A DNA stretch of 8,257 bases from Nitrospira sp. UBA6909 (GTDB lineage Bacteria > Nitrospirota > Nitrospiria > Nitrospirales > Nitrospiraceae). The DNA lies in contig DKBD01000248.1 in NCBI GenBank assembly GCA_002451055.1, forward strand, positions 11,664 through 19,920, in the 5' to 3' direction. The notes under the pieces are model-generated. The model was given only the letters and a program-made list of their open reading frames with translations, was not told where the DNA came from and did not search any database. Numbering within the stretch: position 1 is the first letter of the stretch; the number at the start of each line of letters is the position of its first letter. The position numbers and the translations under genes were made by a program. This document shows, piece by piece, positions 1 through 7,636 of this stretch.

Positions 1-1091
<1,091 letters not shown>

Positions 1092-1100
1092 ATGGTGTTC

Positions 1101-1120
1101 GGCTATAAGCCATCAGCCAT
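1101..1120. repeat. Short dispersed repeat with AGCCATCAGC core
   Basis: GGCTATAAGCCATCAGCCAT sits between the short-chain dehydrogenase and bioD. It contains GGCT/AGCC inverted ends and a tandem CATCAGC/CAT character. Its 10-bp core AGCCATCAGC (1108-1117) recurs exactly at 8077-8086 inside lipA, in the same orientation. Similar GCTATCAGCCATCAGC-like strings are, from memory, common between genes in Nitrospira; that was not checked. Confidence 0.5.
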
Positions 1121-1129
1121 ATGATCTTT

Positions 1130-1906
1130 TCAGAGATGTCGGCTGTCGCAATTCCACACTTGCCCTGAGACATCGCGAAGCTGCGCCAGATGCACGACGG
1201 TCCGCGCTGCTTCATCAATCGATGTGGGGTGTCTCAGCGCGTGGTCCGGCCATCCCGTGCCTTCAGGGAAGATGCCTTCCGTCAGGCGTGTCTTCTGCCA
1301 ACCGGGCAGCGCGAGATTCACGCGGACATTCTGCGGCCCCCATTCCCATGCCGCCGTCTTGACCAATCCGATCAGTCCGGCTTTCGATGTCGCATAGGCT
1401 GCTTGGCCCACGGCTCCATGAAACCCCGTATGGGAACCGATCACAACGATAGACCCGCCCCGACTTGCAAACAGCACGGGGGCCATGGCACGAAGGCAGT
1501 AAAACGTTCCCGTCAGATTCGTCGCGATGACCTCGTCCCAGACGCGCTCCGATTGGCGCACCAGCAAGCCGCTTTCCGCAATTCCCGCGTTGCAAATGAA
1601 TGCCGATGTGACCGGCGCGTGATGGCGCCACTCGTCGATCATTCGTTGGACGGCATCGGCCTCACGGATATCCGCCTGGTAGAGACCGCCCGTGCCGCCG
1701 CGCGCGAGGACCTGTCTGAGCGTGGTTTCCGCCGCCGCCTTGTTCGAGCTATAGTGAATGCCCACATGCCATCCGATTGCTCCGAACGCGCGGCTGACGG
1801 CCCGGCCGATGCCGCCGGAAGCGCCGGTGATCAGCACGGCGGGTCGGGTCTTCGATCGATCATCTCGGCTCGTGGCAGCCGGTGTTTTTGATCGCAAGCG
1901 AGGCAT
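1130..1906 (-). CDS. FabG-like short-chain dehydrogenase/reductase (SDR)
   Basis: A 258-residue classical SDR, probably an NAD(P)H-dependent 3-oxoacyl or related ketone reductase. The Rossmann cofactor motif TGASGGIG is at residues 27-34, followed by a FabG-like HYSSN stretch at 51-55 that usually goes with NADPH. NAG is at 106-108, and the catalytic tetrad is N130, S158, Y171 and K175 (YATSK). LPG at 200-202 replaces the common VxPG. The first ~20 residues are a basic, probably flexible extension before the fold. The start is the ATG at 1906, chosen because the open frame further upstream runs into the divergent gene; it lacks a convincing Shine-Dalgarno. A TTG three codons later is an alternative. 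It precedes bioD on the same strand, so a role in making a biotin or fatty-acid intermediate is possible, but SDR substrates cannot be read from sequence. Confidence 0.88.
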   Translation of the reverse strand: MPRLRSKTPAATSRDDRSKTRPAVLITGASGGIGRAVSRAFGAIGWHVGIHYSSNKAAAETTLRQVLARGGTGGLYQADIREADAVQRMIDEWRHHAPVTSAFICNAGIAESGLLVRQSERVWDEVIATNLTGTFYCLRAMAPVLFASRGGSIVVIGSHTGFHGAVGQAAYATSKAGLIGLVKTAAWEWGPQNVRVNLALPGWQKTRLTEGIFPEGTGWPDHALRHPTSIDEAARTVVHLAQLRDVSGQVWNCDSRHL

Positions 1907-1953
1907 GGGAATGCAGATTATGCGAGGAGCAGCGCTCGAACGCAAGCGAAGCA
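1893..1953. repeat. Pair of 13-bp direct repeats in the divergent region
   Basis: CGCAAGCGAGGCA (1893-1905) and CGCAAGCGAAGCA (1941-1953) match at 12 of 13 positions, 48 bp apart. Each holds the near-palindrome CGCAAGCG. One copy lies at the first codons of the dehydrogenase and the other overlaps its candidate -35 box, so together they could form an operator pair. This is an inference from position only; chance or short-repeat decay is also possible. Confidence 0.35.
1917..1945 (-). promoter_or_regulatory. Candidate sigma70-like promoter for the SDR (weak)
   Basis: On the minus strand TTGCGT (1940-1945) and CATAAT (1917-1922) are separated by 17 bp, matching the consensus at 3/6 and 5/6 positions. 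The predicted transcription start, near 1910, is only a few bases from the ATG at 1906. Transcription from here would therefore give a nearly leaderless message, consistent with the missing Shine-Dalgarno but also a reason for doubt. Confidence 0.3.
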
Positions 1954-1976
1954 GAAGGGTGATCGGTACGGACCGT

Positions 1977-2005
1977 TTGCTTGCCGCCCTCATGAGTCCT
2001 ATGGT
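1977..2005 (+). promoter_or_regulatory. Candidate sigma70-like promoter for the secreted protein (weak)
   Basis: TTGCTT (1977-1982) and TATGGT (2000-2005) are spaced by 17 bp, with 3/6 and 4/6 matches to consensus. A start near 2012 would leave a leader of about 27 bases that contains the GGGAGA ribosome binding site at 2027-2032. The position is sensible but the boxes are weak. Confidence 0.3.
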
Positions 2006-2038
2006 ACCGTCAGTGACTCGCAAGATGGGAGATTGTTC

Positions 2039-2935
2039 ATGATGGTCCGATACAGAGTGATGATGAGCCTTCTTGTCGCAGGAGTAGGCTTGGTGCTGAC
2101 TTTGGGCATTGGGCCGGCAACTGTCCGTGCCGAAGAGCCTATCACGATCGAGCAGCCAGCCGACTACTTTCCGGACACGACCGGGAGCCGCTGGACCTAT
2201 CGAGGGCAAATAACGGAGGGCCCGCTCCAGATCATCGATAACAAGTTCTTTGCCAATGTCTCGACGGTTACGGGAAGCAAGACGATCAAAGGCGTGAAGG
2301 TGACCGTGTTCCATGACACCAATCCCGGCAATCACGGACCATCCGACAGTTACTACCGACGTGATAGCGTCGGCATCGTGTACTACGGATCTGATCCCGG
2401 GACGCCGCTGGAAAAACAGATTACTCCTTACCAGATCTTCAGGTTCCCCTTGACGGTTCCGTCATCCTTCCAACAATTCGATCGGGTCGGTCTTGATTTC
2501 GGCACGGATATGGACCATGACGGTACCGATGAGAAGACGGACGTGAAAGGATGGAGCAGCATTATCGGCCGTGAGACGATCACGGTGCCGGCCGGGACGT
2601 TTGCGGACGCGATCAAAGTCGAAGCCAAGATGACCATGCGCATTCATTTGTCGTCCAGCCAACGCACGATCGCGGGAGTAGATATTATGACGGCCTGGTT
2701 TGCGAAAGGCGTCGGTCTCGTGAAGTATGCGGAGCGGCAGGAATTGGCTGGTATCAAGGAAGATCGCGGGATTGTGGTGGAGATTTCGGAAGAACTCGAA
2801 GGATACGAGATCAAACCGGCAAAAGGCTCACTCAGCCGCCTCGAATCCGCGCCGGAGCGTATTTTCGCTGATGACGCGGGTAATCATGAATTGGGCCAGG
2901 TAATCCTCGCCGCCGGCTTTCGCGCCCACCCCTGA
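2039..2935 (+). CDS. Secreted protein of unknown function with EF-hand-like loop
   Basis: A 298-residue exported protein whose function I cannot name. It begins with a signal peptide: basic start (R4, R6), hydrophobic core at about residues 9-25, and a likely signal peptidase I site after VRA at 31, so the mature protein would lie in the periplasm or outside the cell. YFP...GSRWTYRG (43-56) and VPAGTFADAIKV (183-194) resemble a loosely defined group of bacterial proteins with YFPxxxGxxWxY and VPAGTF motifs, often ending with a WFAKGVGLVK-like segment, here at 220-229. D157, D159, D161 and D164 form DxDxDGxxD, a calcium-loop pattern. The ATG at 2039 is chosen because GGGAGA at 2027-2032 sits 6 bases before it; the ATG at 2042 is an alternative. 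The last 35 codons run antisense over the 3' end of putA and may be a late extension of the protein. Confidence 0.8.
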   Translation: MMVRYRVMMSLLVAGVGLVLTLGIGPATVRAEEPITIEQPADYFPDTTGSRWTYRGQITEGPLQIIDNKFFANVSTVTGSKTIKGVKVTVFHDTNPGNHGPSDSYYRRDSVGIVYYGSDPGTPLEKQITPYQIFRFPLTVPSSFQQFDRVGLDFGTDMDHDGTDEKTDVKGWSSIIGRETITVPAGTFADAIKVEAKMTMRIHLSSSQRTIAGVDIMTAWFAKGVGLVKYAERQELAGIKEDRGIVVEISEELEGYEIKPAKGSLSRLESAPERIFADDAGNHELGQVILAAGFRAHP

Positions 2936-5782
2936 GAATCGGTGACCGCCGAACGGCTGTCGGGTCACCAATGCGCCGGTAATCGGCCGGTTCAAATACA
3001 GATTCCCGACATCGAACTGTTCGCGGGCCATGGCGAGATTGGCCGGGCTTCTGGAGTAGACACCCCCTGTGAGCGCATAGGAAGTTCCATTCGCCAGGCG
3101 AAGCGCCTCCTTAAAACTCTCAGCCTTTATGACCGCAAGCACAGGACCAAAGATCTCCTCTTGCGCCACACGGTGATGAGGCTCGACGTCGACGAACACC
3201 GTCGGGCCGACGAAGTATCCTTCCTGCTCGACGGACCGCTGCGCAAGCAGCCGACTCTCTTGCCGGCCCTCGGCAATGAATCGTTGAATCGAAGCCTGCG
3301 CGCGCGCGTCGATGACGGGTCCTACCCTGGAGCCGGGTTCAGCCGGATCGCCGATCTCTTGACTCAACACGGCTTCCTGTAATCGTGCGACGAACTGGTC
3401 GAAGACTGCGCGATGGACGATCGCGCGAGAACATGCGGAGCACTTTTGGCCTGCGTATCCTGAAAAGGAGGCCACGACGCCGGCTATCGCTTCATCGAGA
3501 TCCGCTGTTTCATCGATGATGATGGCGTTTTTTCCGCCCATCTCGGCGATCACCCGTTTGACCATCGGCTGTCCCGGCAGCACGCGTGAGGCTTCGGAGA
3601 GAATATGGAGCCCCACCGCTTTTGATCCTGTAAAGGCGATCGTCGAAATCTGCGGATGCCCGACAAGTCCCTGGCCGATTTCCGGCCCGCCCGGGAGGCA
3701 ACTCAACACACCGGGCGGCACTCCGGCGGTCATCAAAATGTCCGTGAGTAACAGGCCAAGGAGAGGAGATCGTTCCGACGGCTTGAACAGGACTGGGTTG
3801 CCGGTCACCAATGCGGCGGAGACCATGCCTGCGGGGATGGCGAGTGGAAAATTCCAGGGAGCGATGACGGCAGCAATGCCGCGGGGGCCGTGGAGTCGAT
3901 GGTTCAACTCTCCGGGCCTGTCACCTAATCGCATCGGTTGCGCCAGACGGCACATCTCGTTGCCGTAGTAGCGAAGAAAGTCGATGGCCTCGGCCACATC
4001 GGCATCCGCTTCCCGCCAGGGTTTTCCCACTTCGAAGATTTCCCAGGCGGCGAGTTCAAAACGTCGGCGGCTCATGTCGTCGGCGGCTCTCAGCAAAATG
4101 GCTGCGCGGTCTTCAGCCGATCGCCGGCGCCAGCCATCGAACGCCGCTTGTGCCTGTCGGATCGCCTGATCGAGATCCGGCACGGATGCGCTTCTCACCC
4201 ATGCCACTGTTTCGTCCGGCCGGAAGGGATTCTGCGACGCCAGCCAAGGGCCGGTTCTCACCGGATCCGAGCTAACCGTTTCCCAATGCCGCCCCAGTTG
4301 TGTCCGGACGGAATTAATCCCATCCTGCATGGCCCGACGAACTTCCGATTGAGAAAAATCGCTGTGCGGCTCGTTGGAGAACCCCCGTGGTATCTCCGCT
4401 TTCGGATGGGTGGGGTGGGGAGGAACCGTTTCCGGAGATGCGAGGAGCCGCGCCAGGGGTTGAGACTCGACATATTCTTTTCGGAGGAACGATTCGTTCG
4501 ATGTGTTTTCCAGCAGGCGCCGGACTAAGTAGGCCATGCCGGGCAGCAGCAGGCCGACAGGGGTATAGAGCCGGACGCGGCGGCCGAGTCTCACCATGGC
4601 CTGCTGAAAGGGTTCAGCCATGCCATAGATCATTTGGTACTCCCGCGCATTGGGAGGCAATCCACGAGCGTCCGCTGCGGCTTCGACAGCAGCGAGCGTC
4701 CGCAAATTGTGTGTGCCGAAAGCGGGGCGGATGAGATCAGCCTGCTCACACAGCATGTGAATCAATCGCTCGTAGTTGTCGTCCGTCTGAGTCTTGTGCT
4801 CGAACAGGGGAACTGGCCATCCGGCTTGCCGATACCGCACGGTGTCAGAATCCCAGTACGCGCCCTTGACCAATCGGATGGTGATCGGGGTTCCTCTCGT
4901 GCGAGTCCATGCGATCAAATCCTGAATGTCCCGCTCGGTCTCCCGATGGTAGGCTTGCAGCGCGAGACCGGCATACGGATAGGCGCGGTACTGCGGCTCG
5001 GCAAAGAGTCGCTTAAAAATATCCAACAGCAGATTTTTCGTTTCGGCCTGCTCCATGTCGAAAATCAAGCCGGCCGGCAACGATAGAGCCCGATCGACCA
5101 ATGGACGGAGGCGTGCCGCCACAGATCGAAAACTTCCGTCAGGATCGATCGGGTCCAGCCGCGAGGACAGCGCCGAAATTTTGAGCGAGAGTTGCACGCG
5201 CGGAAGCGGCCCAAGATGATCCTGTTCAAGCAGAGAGGTGGAAGACCAGGCGAAGGCGGCGCGGCCTAACTCTCCCAACGCTTTCAGACAACGGTCGCGA
5301 TAGCGGTCGGCCTCCTGCTCGCTGATCGTGGCTTCTCCCAACAGATCGACGGACCAGGATCGCCCTTCCTTCCAGAGGCTGGTCAAAACCGGAACCGCTT
5401 CTTCCACGGAAGCGCCGGCAATGAATGTTCTGGCCATCTGCTCGACGTGATTTCTGATCGCATTGCCTGTCCACCGCGCGCTGATGCCGGTGGCAGCGAG
5501 CGTTTTCAATCCCCACTGAAGGCCGAATAGCTCGCCGCTGATATCGCCGAAATATTCCTGCGCGAGTGTGACGACCCGTTCATCGTCGGTGATCACAGGC
5601 AGGACGTCGATGAAACGAAAAAGGCGCGCCTTGAAGGTGTCGTCTTTCATGGCCAGATTGATTGCCGATTGAGACCACCAGCGTCCTTCAAAGATCGTCG
5701 GAGTATGGCCTGCGGAGAGCTGCGCGAGGTACTCGCCGATTCGACGGATGTCCGGCTCGATCGAAGACACTGAGTTCGACAT
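2828..5782 (-). CDS. putA: Bifunctional proline dehydrogenase / L-glutamate gamma-semialdehyde dehydrogenase
   Basis: PutA oxidises proline to glutamate in two steps, passing electrons from FAD to the quinone pool and then to NAD+. The 984 residues hold both enzymes. The FAD-dependent proline dehydrogenase barrel (about 190-435) has K201, D242, RLVKGAYWD (303-311), FGTHN (355-359), Y406 and RRLLE (421-425); these match the E. coli PutA residues K329, D370, Y540, R555, R556 and E559 in spacing. The aldehyde dehydrogenase half (about 500-970) has APWNFP (641-646, N644), FTGS (717-720), E747 in EMGGKN, and the catalytic C781 in GQKCSAC. There is no N-terminal ribbon-helix-helix domain, so it is not a self-regulating PutA, and no long C-terminal extension. 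The ATG at 5782 is preferred over the one at 5842 because GGAG lies 5 bases before it. The 3' end overlaps the secreted-protein gene by 108 bp. Confidence 0.96.
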   Translation of the reverse strand: MSNSVSSIEPDIRRIGEYLAQLSAGHTPTIFEGRWWSQSAINLAMKDDTFKARLFRFIDVLPVITDDERVVTLAQEYFGDISGELFGLQWGLKTLAATGISARWTGNAIRNHVEQMARTFIAGASVEEAVPVLTSLWKEGRSWSVDLLGEATISEQEADRYRDRCLKALGELGRAAFAWSSTSLLEQDHLGPLPRVQLSLKISALSSRLDPIDPDGSFRSVAARLRPLVDRALSLPAGLIFDMEQAETKNLLLDIFKRLFAEPQYRAYPYAGLALQAYHRETERDIQDLIAWTRTRGTPITIRLVKGAYWDSDTVRYRQAGWPVPLFEHKTQTDDNYERLIHMLCEQADLIRPAFGTHNLRTLAAVEAAADARGLPPNAREYQMIYGMAEPFQQAMVRLGRRVRLYTPVGLLLPGMAYLVRRLLENTSNESFLRKEYVESQPLARLLASPETVPPHPTHPKAEIPRGFSNEPHSDFSQSEVRRAMQDGINSVRTQLGRHWETVSSDPVRTGPWLASQNPFRPDETVAWVRSASVPDLDQAIRQAQAAFDGWRRRSAEDRAAILLRAADDMSRRRFELAAWEIFEVGKPWREADADVAEAIDFLRYYGNEMCRLAQPMRLGDRPGELNHRLHGPRGIAAVIAPWNFPLAIPAGMVSAALVTGNPVLFKPSERSPLLGLLLTDILMTAGVPPGVLSCLPGGPEIGQGLVGHPQISTIAFTGSKAVGLHILSEASRVLPGQPMVKRVIAEMGGKNAIIIDETADLDEAIAGVVASFSGYAGQKCSACSRAIVHRAVFDQFVARLQEAVLSQEIGDPAEPGSRVGPVIDARAQASIQRFIAEGRQESRLLAQRSVEQEGYFVGPTVFVDVEPHHRVAQEEIFGPVLAVIKAESFKEALRLANGTSYALTGGVYSRSPANLAMAREQFDVGNLYLNRPITGALVTRQPFGGHRFSGVGAKAGGEDYLAQFMITRVISENTLRRGFEAAE

Positions 5783-5820
5783 TGAGGCTCCGGAGTAGAT
5801 ACGACTCTTCCAATGAGCGC

Positions 5821-5849
5821 AGTATACATGGAGCGCGGCCATGGGTCAT
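5821..5849 (-). promoter_or_regulatory. Candidate sigma70-like promoter for putA
   Basis: On the minus strand ATGACC (5844-5849) and TATACT (5821-5826) are 17 bp apart, with 4/6 and 5/6 matches to the -35 and -10 consensus. Transcription would start near 5814, giving a leader of about 30 bases that contains the GGAG ribosome binding site of putA. This is the best promoter match I found in the window. Its -35 box overlaps the first codons of the candidate small ORF on the other strand. No clear operator palindrome is visible beside it. Confidence 0.45.
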
Positions 5850-5987
5850 TGCATCGTCGGATTTCCCCGGTCGGGCTACCGCCGGTATGGCCCGACCGGA
5901 CCATTTCCTTTCCCGCGGTGCATCGCTTATGATGACGTGGATGCGTATCACGAACAGGGGTTGGATCCCGATATGATGGAGGAATAG
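5841..5987 (+). CDS. Candidate small ORF of 48 codons immediately upstream of mrp
   Basis: An open frame of 48 codons starts at the ATG at 5841, with GGAG (5830-5833) seven bases ahead, and stops with TAG three bases before the mrp ATG. The mrp ribosome binding site (GGAGGA, 5978-5983) lies in its final codons, an arrangement typical of translational coupling. The predicted peptide has a Gly/Pro/Arg/aromatic N-terminal half (two cysteines, C4 and C27) and an acidic C-terminal half ending DPDMMEE. I do not recognise it; there is no signal peptide or membrane segment. The frame could be chance, since the region also holds the putA promoter and could hold that of mrp. The well-placed ribosome binding site and the tight junction are the only support. 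Confidence 0.4.
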   Translation: MGHCIVGFPRSGYRRYGPTGPFPFPRCIAYDDVDAYHEQGLDPDMMEE

Positions 5988-5990
5988 GCC

Positions 5991-6866
5991 ATGGCAGAGG
6001 AACATTCCCACAGTGGACAGCCGCAGCAAGAAGCCGCCAATTTGGTTCCGGACGTCAAGCATGTGATCGCCGTGAGCAGCGGAAAAGGGGGTGTCGGCAA
6101 ATCGACCGTCGCGGCGAATCTCGCCTGCGCATTGGCTCAGGCCGGCGCCAAAGTCGGGTTGCTGGACGCCGATCTCTATGGGCCCAACATTCCAATGATG
6201 ATGGGAAGCGCAAGCGGTCCTGAACAGAAAGACGGAAAGATATTGCCGGTCGAGAGTCACGGTGTGAAACTCATCTCGATGGCGTTTCTGGTTCCGGAGG
6301 AGACGCCCCTCATCTGGCGCGGTCCGATGGTCCATCAGTATCTCCAAGCGTTCTTCCGGGATGTGCAGTGGGGAGCGCTGGATTATCTGTTGATCGACCT
6401 GCCGCCCGGCACCGGCGATGTGCAGCTCTCCTTGTCCCAAATGGTTCCGTTGGCGGGGGCGATTACCGTGACGACTCCGCAGGAGGTCGCGCTCTACGAT
6501 GTCCGCAAGGGCATGGCCATGTTTCAGAAGGTCAATGTGCCGCTCTTGGGCATCATCGAAAACATGAGTTTCTTCGTGTGCGGCCATTGCGGCGAGCGGA
6601 CGGAAATTTTTTCACATGGAGGCGGCGAGCGGGCGGCGGAAAAGCTGGGTGTGCCATTCCTGGGACGCATCCCGATCGATCCGGCCATCCGCGACGGCGG
6701 AGACAGCGGGCATCCGATCGTCGTGGCCGACCCGGCTTCGCCTCAAGCCGCGGCATTCCGGAGCATCGCACAAAAGCTCAGCGACGAATTGGGAGGGGTG
6801 GCACAAAGCGGCCCACCCATCGAGAGTTTGCTTAAGAAAATCACGCAACCGTTCGGCAAGCAGTGA
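5991..6866 (+). CDS. mrp: Mrp/ApbC/NBP35-family iron-sulfur carrier ATPase
   Basis: A cytosolic P-loop NTPase of the MinD/Mrp group, thought to bind a labile [4Fe-4S] cluster at its dimer interface and pass it to apo-proteins. The 291 residues have the deviant Walker A GKGGVGKST at 31-39, LLDADLYGPNIP at 57-68, the Walker B-like LLIDLPPGTGD at 133-143, and the CxxC cluster motif C197-G-H-C200 within ENMSFFVCGHC. The length and these motifs are complete for the short Mrp type; the N-terminal DUF59 (MIP18-like) domain found in many Mrp proteins is absent, replaced by a polar stretch rich in H, Q and E. GGAGGA at 5978-5983, seven bases before the ATG, supports the start. A Rieske gene follows 29 bp downstream and lipA lies at the end of the same-strand series, fitting an Fe-S assembly role; which client it serves is inference. 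Confidence 0.94.
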   Translation: MAEEHSHSGQPQQEAANLVPDVKHVIAVSSGKGGVGKSTVAANLACALAQAGAKVGLLDADLYGPNIPMMMGSASGPEQKDGKILPVESHGVKLISMAFLVPEETPLIWRGPMVHQYLQAFFRDVQWGALDYLLIDLPPGTGDVQLSLSQMVPLAGAITVTTPQEVALYDVRKGMAMFQKVNVPLLGIIENMSFFVCGHCGERTEIFSHGGGERAAEKLGVPFLGRIPIDPAIRDGGDSGHPIVVADPASPQAAAFRSIAQKLSDELGGVAQSGPPIESLLKKITQPFGKQ

Positions 6867-6880
6867 GTGCCGATATTTCA

Positions 6881-6890
6881 GGGAGGAGGT
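6881..6890 (+). promoter_or_regulatory. Strong ribosome binding site that sets the Rieske gene start
   Basis: GGGAGGAGGT is nearly complementary to the 16S anti-Shine-Dalgarno and lies five bases before the ATG at 6896. It decides that start over an in-frame GTG at 6863, which would add 11 residues and overlap the mrp stop. It is the strongest such site in the window, suggesting high expression of the Rieske protein. Confidence 0.85.
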
Positions 6891-6895
6891 TTGTA

Positions 6896-7204
6896 ATGGC
6901 CGAGTTTGTGCGAGTCGCGGGGAAAGCGGATGTACAGCCTGGACAGGGCAAGGTTGTGGAAGTGAATGAGAAGATGCTGGCCATCTTCAATGTGGACGGA
7001 ACCTTTCATGTCCTCGACAATGAATGCCCCCATCGCGGCGGCTCGCTTGGTGAAGGGGATCTTGAAGGATGTGTCATCACCTGCCCGTGGCATCGGTGGG
7101 AATACGATATCGCGTCCGGCGATTGTGTGAATGAACCTTCAACCAAGAAGGCGGAGGTGTATCAGGTGAAAGTCGAAGGCGACGATATCAAGGTGCTACT
7201 GTAG
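6896..7204 (+). CDS. Small Rieske [2Fe-2S] protein (ferredoxin / NirD-like)
   Basis: A 102-residue soluble single-domain Rieske protein, an electron carrier of the dioxygenase-ferredoxin or NirD-like type. The two cluster-binding boxes are C44-P-H46-R-G-G and C63-P-W-H66, the classical CxH...CxxH with 16 residues between; two Cys and two His would hold a [2Fe-2S] cluster. There is no signal peptide or membrane anchor, so it is not a cytochrome bc1-type Rieske subunit, and the extra disulfide cysteines of that class are missing (C59 stands alone). No oxygenase or nitrite reductase large subunit is adjacent, so its partner is unknown. It follows mrp by 29 bp behind a very strong ribosome binding site, and is likely cotranscribed with it. 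A loader-client relation with Mrp is possible but not shown. Confidence 0.93.
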   Translation: MAEFVRVAGKADVQPGQGKVVEVNEKMLAIFNVDGTFHVLDNECPHRGGSLGEGDLEGCVITCPWHRWEYDIASGDCVNEPSTKKAEVYQVKVEGDDIKVLL

Positions 7205-7220
7205 TTCGCATCGCCTCCAT

Positions 7221-7244
7221 GTTCGTGCTTCACACGATACGAAC
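7221..7244. repeat. Small inverted repeat between the Rieske gene and the next gene
   Basis: GTTCGT (7221-7226) and ACGAAC (7239-7244) are perfect 6-bp arms around a 12-base loop, in a 66-bp gap. There is no T run after it, so it is not a convincing intrinsic terminator; a weak attenuator, an operator or chance are all possible. Nothing else is evident in this gap apart from the GAGG ribosome binding site at 7261-7264. Confidence 0.3.
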
Positions 7245-7270
7245 GACCATCATGATAATTGAGGTATGAT

Positions 7271-7636
7271 ATGCCTGCTTCCGCACAAGATCAGATCGAA
7301 GTGGCTGCCGCGCTCGTGCGCCTGTACGTGTTTTTGACACAATACCTCGACCGCTGTTTCGACGAAGCCGCCCGCAAGAACTATCCGGATGAGGCGCTTC
7401 AGTCGCATCTTGATGAAACCAGACGGCAACTCATGGACATTCTCTCGGTGAATCCTGTCGTGAAGAAGAAACTCGCCGAAGAGTGCGATCGTATTGTGGC
7501 CTTGGGAGTGTCCTGTGTGAAATCTGCTCCTGTAGACGAACAGGCGCGTGAAGCGGTTCGGGCGGAACGGGCGATACTCCGCAGCAAGACGATGGCCTTG
7601 AGTGATCTCGTGGCGGTGTTTCGTGCATTGGGATGA
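7271..7636 (+). CDS. Hypothetical protein, mainly helical, upstream of lipA
   Basis: A 121-residue protein that I do not recognise. It looks soluble, highly charged and almost wholly alpha-helical, with no signal peptide or clear membrane segment; the most hydrophobic stretch (about 9-23) reads as an amphipathic helix. Three cysteines (C29, C72, C82) are spread out and do not make a standard metal motif. The start is the ATG at 7271, six bases after GAGG (7261-7264), in preference to an in-frame TTG at 7259. Its TGA stop overlaps the ATG of the next gene (ATGA), indicating translational coupling with that gene and, through it, with lipA. Its base composition looks like that of its neighbours. 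The helical content suggests a small adaptor or partner protein, but this is a guess. Confidence 0.75.
   Translation: MPASAQDQIEVAAALVRLYVFLTQYLDRCFDEAARKNYPDEALQSHLDETRRQLMDILSVNPVVKKKLAEECDRIVALGVSCVKSAPVDEQAREAVRAERAILRSKTMALSDLVAVFRALG

Noticed and set aside
1190..1891. Plus-strand frame of 233 codons opposite the SDR
   Set aside because: It is antisense to an SDR with an intact cofactor motif and catalytic tetrad, and shows no domain of its own.
1907..2335. Open-frame extension of the SDR to 401 residues
   Set aside because: It runs across the divergent region and the first ~300 bp of the secreted-protein gene, and the extra sequence resembles no SDR domain.
2942..5086. Several plus-strand frames of 100-196 codons inside putA
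   Set aside because: All lie opposite a gene with complete family motifs along its length; such antisense frames are expected in GC-rich DNA.
5783..5842. Earlier putA start (ATG at 5842), adding 20 residues
   Set aside because: There is no ribosome binding site before it, it would include the candidate -10 box, and the ATG at 5782 has GGAG at good spacing.
5928..5933. TATGAT as a -10 box for mrp
   Set aside because: No acceptable -35 sequence lies 16-18 bp upstream, and the bases are also codons of the candidate small ORF.
5688..6587. Long minus-strand frame (299 codons) opposite mrp
   Set aside because: It is antisense to the fully convincing mrp and the putA start, and its translation is rich in H/R with no recognisable motif; a shadow frame.
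7229..7259. TTCACA and GATAAT as a promoter for the gene at 7271
   Set aside because: The spacer is 19 bp and the start would fall about five bases from the ATG, ahead of no usable leader; too weak to list.
7205..7270. Intrinsic terminator after the Rieske gene
   Set aside because: The only hairpin has 6-bp arms, a 12-base loop and no following T run.
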